DNA of 64,000 bases from Manis javanica (lineage: Eukaryota > Chordata > Mammalia > Pholidota > Manidae), in contig NC_133161.1 of assembly GCF_040802235.1 (NCBI RefSeq), forward strand, positions 108,269,001 through 108,333,000, in the 5' to 3' direction. Under the pieces are notes generated by a model, which had not been told where the DNA came from, made no database searches, and saw nothing but the letters and a program-made list of their open reading frames with translations. Every line of letters begins with the position of its first letter. The stretch's first letter is position 1. This document shows positions 50,201 through 62,200 of this stretch, one piece after another. A program made the translations under genes and the position numbers.

Positions 50201-53200
50201 TTTTAACAACAAATAGTCAATGGTGGCATGATTTTGAAGCACTGCCACTGGAACTTCTCCTAGTTCTTGGTTGAGTTCTGACTATATAGAAGCAGTCAAG
50301 TTTGTGGTTTTACTGTATGCACATGCCAGCTTGGATATTTCTTTCTGCATTCCAGCAACAAGTCCAGGAACTGGTAGAACAAACGCAGCTGCAACTGCAA
50401 CAGCAGTAGGATCCAAAAGTTTCAGGTTGGCATCACAATCAGGCGACAAAGCTCAAGGGATTCTTCTATGTCCATATCTAGGAAAATCTATAAGAGCAGG
50501 AAGAATTCATCCTATGACACAAACACCTTGGTAATGTGAAGAGAAAGCTTGATAGATTTTGTTATCACACAAAAATACCCATCCACTTGGGAGCTTATAT
50601 CCATATGGCCATTTTACATGTATGATGGATTACAATAAGAAGGTATAGAGGTACATTTAATACATATACAATTGGAAACTATGGTAGTGCTAACTGATAG
50701 ATCTAACTGAGTATCACAAGTAAGAGTTCTGGGAGCTTTAGTAATATTTATTCCTGATATATTAGTAAACATTGGAAGAGGAAGTCTTAGTCCTATCAGA
50801 CTCTTCTTCAACAATCCACTGATACAAGAGTCTCCCGCTACACAAAAGGAGGACTTGTTTAGCCCTAGGTTCGCTAATTGCAGCCACATATTAGGTGGTG
50901 AGAACTTATTTTTAGGAGAGAGTAATATATTTAGGAAAATAAAACTACTCTTGTATAACTTATCAGGAGTTCCTTTCTGTACTTTTTCATAGGAATAATT
51001 ACCAATATCATTTTGAGTCAAAACTGTCTTATATGTCTTAACAGATATTACTCCTTCTAGACTGATCAGTTGCATTATACCATCTGAATTTTCCTCCATC
51101 TTTTTGCCTATAAATTTCTTCTCCATAGTGGATCATCCATCATCCTTTAAAAGATCAAAATTAAGAATATGCAAAGCATGCATTAGCCGTTGTTTTGCAG
51201 TTAATTTGATTATGTCAAGTACCACTCCCCCTTTTTGTTTTAGCAAATAATGCTTTAATGTAAGGTGATGGTGTTCCACTAAAGCTTGTCCTGTAGAATT
51301 ATAGGGAATATCTGTTTTCCTGAAATCTAGTTCTTTACTAGATTAGGAGTAATTAAACAGTGATTATAAATGACAAAAGATTTACAAATGACAATGGTTA
51401 AAGATCTGATGAGAACTTACTGTAAGACAGTTGATATATGGAAGTTTGGATATTTCTGTAACATAAAACATTCAGTAATAAAGTTCAGCATTATTCCTTT
51501 TGACAGTGCTTTCCAGGTAAATATGTATCAGATAAATAAGCCAAATTAGCTAAATATTTTCTCTGATGAGGAGAAGAAGTTCTTCTGACATGTTCCAGGG
51601 GCCCTCTGGAAAATATCAGAGTTAACTAGAGGTAAAAGTACTTTTTAAAATTTGGTCTTGGGAAGCTGTCAAAAGTTTTTAAGGCACTTGCCTAAATAGA
51701 CTTATAGTTATTAAATAACACTCATTATTTAACCAGAACGATATTAAGAACATTTAAAAGCAAATACAGAGGGTTACATAGTTGTTAACAACACTTAGTT
51801 TACAGTTCTTTTACTATTAAGATCTTATTTTCTTAAGCATTCAATAAAACAGCTGTATTTACAAGCAAGTTAGCTTCTTTTACTTTCAATACAACGTATT
51901 TCTATCCCTTATACCTTCTTTTATTAAAATATACATTCTTTAACATACAGAAATGTTTCCTTATTATATTAGGTAGTTTTAATTAGAACTGAAAACCACT
52001 TGGTACTTTAACCTTCAGTGAACACTGAAAAATAGGCCATTGTAAACTGTTACACCAGCATTCTTCAGACTGATACATTTATGAACATACTTTCAGCACA
52101 ATTTCTCATTAAGCACAAAATATGTCTATATAACTGAGCAAAACTTTAAGAATTTTGGTTACCACAAAAATTCTCAGGCTGTTTGCAGATATATACACTG
52201 TTATACATTAATACAGTATTATTATTAAGATGTTCATCTGCTACACTTGTTTACTTATTTTTAGCAACCATGCTAGATTACTTATAAGACTTTTACCAAA
52301 CATTAGACAAAGTCAACCTTTTCTTTAAGCATCTGCTTGAAATGTTTAACAGGTAACATCAACTTAAATGACTTGAAGTAAACTTTGGCAGCTGATAACT
52401 ATAAGGACATGTCCATTTCAATTAAACTTAAATTAGCATTAATGCTTAATATTTTTTATTAGATTTTCGGGAAGTTTTAGAATGCCCAATGTTCACAAGT
52501 GCTTGTCTTTAAGTCAACTTTTATTAATACCATCCAGAGGTAGAAAATATTTTGCATTTAAACACTTAGACACACAAACATACAAACTGAGACATAATGA
52601 CTACAGTTAGCAACACTTTTCATATGAAAACATGTACACAGACTGATACAAAAATCTGAGTTACTAACATTTAATTGTCTTCTTTCTTTTTAGCTTACTT
52701 GATTAAAAGTACTTCAGTTTTCAAGAATACTGTCTAGGGGCGAGCAGTCGACATAACTGGGTTAAGGTTTAGATGGCCCCAGACCAAAAGAGCCAATAAA
52801 GGCTCTGAACTGATATGGATTGTGTGTGTCCAGGGGGCTGGAAATGAAATGCAAGTACAATTCAAGCACCAGTTATTTAAAGCTAGGCTGTATTGTAAAA
52901 GATAAATTTCTTCTATCTCAGAGACTCTAGTTTAAAACTTCCTAATTTTCAAAGATAATGATGAACCTAGTAAGTAGAATAGATTTTCACTAAAATAATT
53001 TAGAAAACTAGTTCCATATTGTAGTAGTTCACGGGACTTTTGACTATTTTCTTTTCTTGTGGCAAAATATATTTAGCTGCATAACATTATATTGCATACT
53101 TCTCTCAGGAGCCAATCCTCTTTAATCAGAGTGTTTGTATTGAGGCCAGGTTTGTGTGCAGAAGATAAGACAATTCTTGTTTAGAATTTAGGGATCGAAT

Positions 53201-56200
53201 TGCTCTCAGTTTGTTTTTTTAGTTTTTTCTGCCCGAGTTCTAGTCATTCATTCCTTGAGAGGCCCCTGCCTGTCTGATAAGTGCGGGGACTGTGTGACTT
53301 TTCACTGCTAGAGTCTTGATCTGAGTCACACAGGCTTGTTCCGCTTCCCTGGGGCTGCAGACAAGGGAATGCTTAGCTTTAGGATTATTAAGATCTGAGG
53401 GTCTTTTCAAAGTATTGAAGAGATGTTGCAGTTTATAAGTAGGAATATTTAGTAACAGTCAGATTCAATTGATATCTCCTAATAATTTTTGAAAATCATT
53501 TAAAGTTTCAAGATGATCTCTCCTTATCTGAATTTTCTGAGGGATTATTGAATTTTCTTGAATTTTATTCCCTAAATAATTAATTGGATATTGTATTTGT
53601 ATTTTATCCGGGGCTATTTATAAGCTCCATTGTTTTAATTCAGCTTCAGTCTCATTGAGAATAATAGTAGAGATAGATGTTTATGTGGAACTATGAGAAT
53701 ATCATCCATATTATGAATGATATAAGCTGAGGGCCATTTCCCACCTACAGGCTGAAGAGTTCTATGCACACAATTTTTACCAAATTGTGGGGTTCTTTAG
53801 CATTCCTTGAGGAAGCACTTTCCATTGAAATCTTTCTAAAGAAGCCTGTAAGTTTAAAGGGACAGTGAAAGCAAACTTTTTTCTGTCCGCCACAGCTAAA
53901 GAATAGTAAAAAAGCAATCTTTAAGATCAATTATGGCCATATTCCAATCTTTAGGAATCATACAGGGAGAAGGAAGACCTTGCTGTAAAGGTCCCATAGG
54001 TTTAATAACTGTGTTGATTTGTCTTAAGTCATGTAGAGTCTCCAATTTCCTGACTTGTTTTTTTAACAAATAAAGAGGAATTCCACAGGCTTGTGGAAAA
54101 TTCTAATCTAGCTGAAGCTGTTCTTAAACTAATGTAAGGCTGCCAGTTTTTCTTTACTAAGGGGCTATTGATCCACTCAAACAGGAACAGGGATAATGTT
54201 TCCCTCTCTGTGAACTTTTTAAAAATCTCATAACATTAGCCCAATCAGTTTGTTTGAGAGTACCTTGCGGCGGAAGCCAATAGCAATGCTTTTTTATATA
54301 TTTATGAAGTTGAGCAAAATCTTTCTTAGAGGTTTTCACTCCTGATGTTTTTAGGAGGGCATGGAGCAATTTTAAGTAATCCTCCAGTTTTGAAGCTTTA
54401 GTTTCGTTGTGGCCCATTATAGTGTCCCTGACATCTCTATCCTGTTCCCTACATACGCTTTCCCGGGAATCTTACCGGATCGACGATCTTCGGAGCTTTC
54501 CCCGCCCTTGAATTGCAAGTGCCGCTGAGCGGAGGTTCTCTGCCCTGAGTTTCGACCTGAGTCTTTCAGGTCCCTGTTTGGGCGCCACTTGTTGGCCTCC
54601 TCCCTGTCTCCGACCCGCAGATAGAGGAGGCGACGTGATGAGATATCGAAGACCTTAGTAGGCCAGCCAGAGGACTCAAGGCATATCAGCTCAAGAGTGG
54701 TGCTGAGAGGGCACCTCTCATATTTATTAGTCACACAAATACATCCAAGGACAGTTGGTGATCTCATGCATGCTGGTTCGTTGTGTTCTCACTGCACAAC
54801 TCCCTCTGCAGCGCTTCACAGCACAGCACAATAGGGGATAACAATGTTGCAGGAACTGGCCTTGGTTAAGACACAACATTCCTTTAAGGAACACATCACA
54901 TTTCTTAAGGCACACATCACTGATTAGTAGAGAAAAACAGTTGAGTTATGATGTTTTGAGCCCACAGTCTGGAGTCTCTATTTTGTTCCAGTGGTCGGTG
55001 GGTCTGTTTTTGTGCCAGTATCAAATTGTCTCGATTACTGTGGCTTTGTAGTAGAGCTTGAAGTTGGGGAGCAAGATCCCCCCCACTTTATTCTTCCTTC
55101 TCAGGATTGCGTTGGCTATTCTGGGTCTTTGGTGTTTCCATATGAATTTTTGAACTATTCGTTCCAGTTCATTGAAGAATGCTGTTGGTAATTTGATAGG
55201 GATTGCATCAAATCTGTATATTGCTTTGAGCAGGATGGCCATTTTTACGATATTAATTCTTCCTAGCCAAGAGCATGGGATGAGTTTCCATTTGTTAGTG
55301 TCCTCTTTAATTTCTCTTAAAAGTGTCTTGTAGTTTTCAGGGTACAGGTCTTTCACTTTGGTTGGGTTTATTCCTAGGTATTTTATTCTTTTTGAGGCAA
55401 TTGTGAATGGAATTGTCTTCCTGATTTCTCTTTCTGTTAGTTCATTGTTAGTGTATAGGAAAGCCACAGATTTCTGTGTATTAATTTTGTATTATGCAAC
55501 TTTGCTGAATGCAGATAGTAGTTCTAGTAGTTTTGGAGAGGAGTCTTTAGGATTTTTTATGTACAATATCATGTCATCTGCAAATAGTGACAGTTTGACT
55601 TCCTCTTTACCAAACTGGATGCCTTGTATTTCTTTGTTTTGTCTAATTGCCATGCCTAGGACTTCCACTACAATGTTGAATACCAGTGGAGGAGTGGGCA
55701 TCCCTGTCTTGTTCCTGATGTTAGAAGAAAAGCTTTCAGCTTCTCGCTGTTAAGTACGATGTTGGCTGTGGGTTTATCATATATGGCCTTTATTATGTTG
55801 AGGTACTTGCCCTCTGTACCTATTTTGCTGAGATGTTTTATCATGAATGGATGTTGAATTTTGTCGAATGCTTTTTCAGCGTCTATGGAGATGATCATGT
55901 TGTTTTTGTCCTTATTTTTGTTTATGTGGTGGATGATGTTAATGGATTTTCAAATGTTGTACCATCCTTGCATCCCTGAGATGAATCCCACTGGGTCATG
56001 GTGTATGATCCTCTTGATGTAGTTTTGAATTTGGTTTGGTAATATTTTGTTGAGTATTTTTGCATCTACGTTCATCAGGGATATTGGTCTGTAATTTTCT
56101 TTTTTGGTGGGGTCTTTGCCTGGTTTTGGTAATAGAGTGATGCTGGCTTCATAGAATGGGTTTGGGAGTATTCCCTCCTCTTCTATTTTTTGGAAAACTT

Positions 56201-59200
56201 TAAGGAGAATGGGTATTATGTCTTTTCTGTATGTCTGATAAAATTCCAAGGTAAATCCATCTGGCCCGGGGTTTTGCTCTTGGGTAGTTTTTTGATTACC
56301 GCTTCATTTCCGTTGCTAGTAATCGGTCTGTTTAGATTTTGTGTTTCTTCCTTGATCAGTCTAGGAAGATTGTATTTTTCTAGGAAGTTGTCCATTTCTT
56401 CTAGGTTTTCCAGCTTGTTAGCATATAGGTTTTCATAGTATTCTCTAAGAATTCTTTGTATTTCTGTGGGGTCTGTCGTGATTTTTCTTTTATTTTCTCA
56501 AAAACCAGCTCTTGGTTTCTTTGAATTTTTTCTATTGTTTTATTCTTCTCAATTTTATTTATTTCTTCTCTAATCTTTATTATGTTCCCCCTTCTGCTGA
56601 CTTTAGGCCTCATTTGTTCTTCTTTTTCCAATTTCAATAATTGTGACTTTAGACTATTCATTTGGGATTGTTCTTCCTTCTTTAAATATCCCTGGATGCT
56701 ATATACTTTCCTCTTAAGATTGATTTTGCTGAGTTCCACAGAAGTTGGGGCTTTGTGTTGTTGTTATTTGTTTCCATATATTGCTTGATCTCAATTTAAA
56801 TTGGTCATTGATCCATTGATTATTTAGGTGCATGTTGTTAAGCCTCCATGTGTTTGTGAGCCTTTTTGCTTTCTTTGTACAATTTATTTCTAGTTTTATA
56901 TCTCTGTGGTCTGAGAGGCTGGTTGGTAGGATTTCAATCTTTTTGAATTTACTGAGGCTCTTTTTGTGGCCTAGTATGTGATCTATTCTGGAAAATGTTC
57001 CATGTGCACTTGAGAAGAATGTGTATCCTGCTGCTTTTGGGTGTAGAGCTCTGTAAATGTCTATTAGGTCCATCTGTTCTAGTGTGTTGTTCAGTGCCTC
57101 TGTGTCCTTACTTATTTTCTGTCTGGTGGATCTGTCCTTTGGAGTGAGTGGTGTGTTGAAGTCTCCCAAAATGAATGCATTGTATTCTATTTCCTCCTTT
57201 AATTCTGTTAGAATTTGTTTCATATATGTTGGTGCTCCTGTATTGGGTACACATATATTTATAATGTTTATATCCTCTTATTGGTTTGACCCCTTTATCA
57301 TTATGTAATATTCTTCTTTATCTCATTACTTTCTTTGTTTTGAAGTCTATTTTGTCTGATACTAGTATTGCAACACCTGCTTTTTTCTCCCTGTTGTTTG
57401 CATGAAGTATCTTTTTCCATCCCTTGACTTTTAGTCTGTGTATGTCTTTGGGTTTGAGGTGCATCTCTTGTAAGCAGCATATAGATGGGTCTTGCTTTTT
57501 CATCCATTCTATTACTCTGTGTCTTTTGATTGGTGCATGCAGTCCATTTACCTTTATGGTGATTATTGAAAGATATGTACTTATTGCCATTGCAGGCTTT
57601 AGATTCGTGGTTACCAAAGGTTCAAGGTTAGCCTCTTCACTAGCTAACTGTATAACTTAACTTGCTTATGATTCTTTATTTCTCTCCCTTCTTATTCCTC
57701 CTCCTCCATTCTTTATATGTTGGGTGTTTTATTCTGTGCTCTTTTGTGTTTCCTTTAACTGCTTTTGTGGGTAGTTGGTTTTATTTTTTGCCTTTAGTTA
57801 GTATTTGGTTGGTCTGCTTTCTTTACTGTGATTTTATTTTCTCTGGTGACATCTGTTTAGCCTTAGGAGTGCTTCCATCTAGAGCAGTCCCTCTAAAATA
57901 CCCTGTAGAGGTGGTTTGTGGGAGGCAAATTCCCTCAACTTTTGCTTGTCTGGGAATTGTTTAATCCCTCCTTCATATTTAAATGATAATAGTACTGGAT
58001 ACCATATTCTTGGTTCAAGGCCCTTCTGTTTCATTGCATTAAATATATCATGCCATTCTCTTCTGGCCTGTAAGGTTTCTGTTGAGAAGTCTGATGATAG
58101 CCTGATGGGTTTTCCTTTGTAGGTGACCTTTTTCCTCTCTCTAGCTGCCTTTAAAACTCTGTCCTTGTTCTTGATCTTTGCCATTTTAATTATTATGCAT
58201 CTTGGTGTTGTCCTCCTTGGGTCCCTTCTATTGGGAGTTTTGTGTACTTTCATGGTCTGATCGATTACTTCCTCCCCTAGTTTGGGGAAGTTTTCAGCAA
58301 TTATTTCTTCAAATACACTTTCTATCACTTTTTATCTCTCTTCTTCTTCTGGTACCCCTATAATGTGGATATTGTTCCTTTTGGATTGGTCACACAGTTC
58401 TCTTAATATTGTTTCATTCTTGGAGATCCTTTTATCTCTGTGTCAGCTTCTCTGTGTTCCTGTTCTCTGATTTCTGTTGCATTAATGGTCTCTTGCACCT
58501 CATCCAATCTGCTCTTAAGTCCTTCCAGAGATTGTTTCATTTCTGTAATCTCCTTCTGGACTTCATCCCTTAGCTCTTGCATATTTCTCTGAATATCCAT
58601 CAGCATGGTTATGACCTTTAGTTTGAATTCTTTTTCAGGAAGATTGGTTAGGTCTATCTCCTTCTCAGGGGTTGACTCTGTGATTTTGGTCTGAATCAAA
58701 TTCTTCTCCCTTTTCATGGTGATAGAAGTAGTTGTGGGGAGCTGGCGCATGTGTCGGCTGGGAGAACACCCCTTCTTGCTGGTTTGTGGCCTTCCTCTCC
58801 TGGGAGAACAGCGACCCTGAGCGGCTTGTGCTGGGCAGCTGCACGCAGACAGGGTGTCTGATTCTTGCCCGGCCACTGTGGAAGAAGCTCTGCCCAGTTG
58901 CTGTGGGTGTGGCCGCTGCCGCTATGGCGGAGTCGCACCAGAGGGGGAACAGGTGGGAGGCTGTTTATCACCATGAGGGGCCTCCAGGCTGCGCTGCCTC
59001 CCAGGGGGTTAGGGTGCCCGGAGTTCCCTGGGATTCCCAGTTACTGGGCTGATTGCGCCAGGGCGCTTCCTTCCAGCTGTGAGGCCCTGTCCCTTTAAGA
59101 TTTTCAAAGGGCACTCACTTTTCTTTTGTCCCAGGGATGCCAACTTTGAGGACCTGCTCACAGGTCTTACTGTTCTGTTTCCCTATATCCAGCACATCAT

Positions 59201-62200
59201 ACACTGTGTGTCTGCACTCCCAGTGTGGATGGCTAGGGCTGGGTATTTAGCAGTCCTGGGCTCCCTCTCCTTCCCCGCTCTGACTCCTCTCCTCCCGGCG
59301 GGAGCTGGGGTGACAGGTGCTCGGGTCCCTCTGGGCTGTGGCTTGTATCTTACCCCCTTCGCGAGGCGCTGGGTTCTTGCAGGTATGGATGTAGTCTGGC
59401 TGTTATCCTGTGTCTTCTGGTCTTTTAGGAATAGTTGTATTTGTTGTATTTTCAAAAATAGATATGGTTTTGGGAGGAGATTTCCACTGCTCTACTCTTG
59501 CCGCCATCTTGGCTCCACCCATACTGAGGCTCTTTTTGTAGCCTAGTGTATGATCTACTCTTGAAAATGTTCCATGTGCACTTGAGAAGAATGTGTATCC
59601 TGCTGCATTTGGCTGTAGAGTTCTGTAGATGTCTATTAGGTCCATCTGTTCTAGTGTGTTGTTCAGTGCCTCTGTGTCCTTATTTATCTTCTTTCTGGTT
59701 GATCTGTCCTTCAGAGTGAGTATAGTGTTGAAGTCTCCTAGAATGAATGCATTGCATTCTATTTCCCCCTTTAATTCTGTTAGTATTTGTTTCACATATG
59801 TTGGTGATCGTGTGTTGGATGCATAGATATTTATAATAGTCATATCCTCTTGTTGGACTGAGCCCTTTATCATTATGTAATGTCCTTCTTTGTCTCTTGT
59901 GACTTTCTTTGTTTTGAAGTCTATTTTGTCAGATACAAGTACTGCAACTCTTGCTTTTTTCTCTCTGTTGTTGCATGGAATATCTTTTTCCATCCCTTCA
60001 CTTTTAGTCTGTGTATGTCTTTGGATTTAGAGTCTCTTGTAGGCAGCATATAGAAGGGTCTTGTTTTTTTATCCATTCAGTGACTCTATGTCTTTTGATT
60101 GGTGCATTCAGTCCATTTGCATTTAGGGTGATGATTGATAGGTATGTACTTATTGCCATTGCAGGCTTTAGATTCGTGGTTACCAAAGGTTCAATGTTAA
60201 TTTCCTTACTATCTAAGACTCTAACTTAACTCACTTAATATGCTGTTACAAACACAATCTGTAGGTTCTTTTCTTTTTCTTCTTCCTCCATTCTTTATAT
60301 ATTAGGTATCATAGTCTGTATTCTTTGTTTATCCCTTGATTGACTTTGGGGATAGTTAATTTAATTTTGTATTTGGTTAGTAATTAGCTGTTCTTCTTTC
60401 TTTACTGTGGTTTTATTTCATCTGTTGACAGCTGTCAAACCTTAGGAACACTTCCATCTATAGAAGTCCCTCCAAAATAGACTGTAGAGATGGTTTGTGG
60501 GAGGTAAATTCTCTCAGCTTTTGCTTATCTGGAAATTGTTTAATCCCTCCTTCACATTTAAATGATAATGTTGCCGGATAAAGTAATCTTGATTCCAGGC
60601 CCTTCTGCTTCATTGCATTAAATACATCATGCCATTCCCTTCTGGCCTGTAAGGTTTCTTCTGAGAAGTCTGATGTTAGCCTGATGGGCTTTCCTTTGTA
60701 TGTGATCCTATTTCTCTCTCTGGCTGCTTTTAATAGTCTGTCATTATCCTTGATCTTTGCCAATTTTATTTCTATTGTCTTGGTGTTGTCTTCCTTGGGT
60801 CCCTTGTGTTGGGAGATCTGTGCATCTCCATGGCTTGAGAGACTATCTCCTTCCCCAGATTGGGGAAGTTTTCAGCAATTACCTCCTCAAAGACACTTTC
60901 TATCCCTTTCTCTCTCTTCTTCTTTTTCTGGTATCCCTATAATGCAAATATTTTTCCATTTGGATTGGTCACACAGTTCTCTCAATATTTTTTCATTCTT
61001 AGAGATCTTTTTCTCTCTGTGCCTCAGCTTCTTTGTATTCCTCTTCTCTAGTTTCTATTTCATTTATTGTCTCTTCCACCATATCCAACCTGTTCTTAAT
61101 ACCCTCCATTGTGCTCTTCAACAATTGGATCTCCGACCGGAATTTATTCCTGAGTTCTTGGATATCTTTCTGTACCACATTAGCATATTGATGATTTTTA
61201 TTTTGAACTCTCCTTCAGGAAGAGTCATAAGGTCCCTGTCATTTAAATCTTTCTCTGGAGTTACATTAATTTTACTCTGGACCAGTTTACTTTGGTGTTT
61301 CATATTTGTATATGGCACCCTCTAGTGTCCAGGAGCTCTACTCTCTGGAGCTGCTCAGCCCCTGAAGCAATGTTGGGGGTCGCAGGGGAGCGGTATTGGT
61401 GCCTGGGGTTGAGGAAAGAGCTGTTTCCTGCTTCCTGGCTGCTATGCCTGTCTCCACTGCCTGAATCAGTGGGCTGAGCACATAGGTATAAGCTTTTGTC
61501 CCAGAGCAGCCGGATATGGATCCCTGCTTTCCACAGTGGCTGGAATCTCAGTTTCTCCAGGAATTCTGCCTGCAGTAGCCTTCCAACCCTGTAGTCACGG
61601 AGTATTGTGAAAGCACCATGAAATGTATGTTTGTGCTCCCAGAGCATATCTCCGGAGCTAGGTATTCAGCTGTCCCAGGCTTCCACTCCCTCCCTGCTCA
61701 GTTCCTCTTCCTCCTGCCCAGTGAGCTGGGTTGGGGGAAGGGCTCAGGTCCTGCCCAGCCACAGCTCTCATATATTACACTGTTCCGTGAGGTCTGCTCT
61801 TTTCTCCAGGTATATGTAATCTGGCGCAGTCCTCTTTCCTGTTGCTCTCTCAGGATTAGTTGTACCAACTATATTTTCTAATTATATACAGTTTTAGGAG
61901 AAAGCCTCTGTTTCTCCTCTCACACCACCATCTTTAATCCCCTTCTATGTTTTCTTATTATTTGTGGTTTTGGGGGAGGTTTCTGTCTTACCTCTCATGC
62001 CTCCATCTTTAATCCTCTCCTGTATTTATTCTGTCTTGTTAGCTCTTTAAGCATCTCTAAAACAGTTGTTTTAAAGCCTTTGCCTAATTCACCCAACATC
62101 TGGTCTTTCTCAGGGACTGTATCTGTTCATTTTTATTCCTTGGTAAGGGCCACACCTTTCTGACTCTATTGTGATTTTGCTGAGAAGTGAACATTTGATT

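Larger units (their letters stand above)
49148..54972 (-). mobile_element. Class II (betaretrovirus-like) ERV provirus, 5.8 kb, defective
   Basis: The provirus (49154-54966) has two LTRs of 383 and 377 bp with TG...CA ends. It is flanked by a perfect 6 bp duplication GTCTGG (49148-49153 and 54967-54972). Order on -: 5' LTR, tRNA-Lys-type primer site, gag MA start, direct passage into reverse transcriptase (most of gag and all of pro absent), eroded pol, env SU and TM remnants, polypurine tract, 3' LTR. The LTRs differ at about 21 positions by my count (5-6 percent) plus a 6 bp indel, so integration is old. Stops and deletions leave no working gene set. It sits in the ORF2 of L1-E. Confidence 0.92.
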
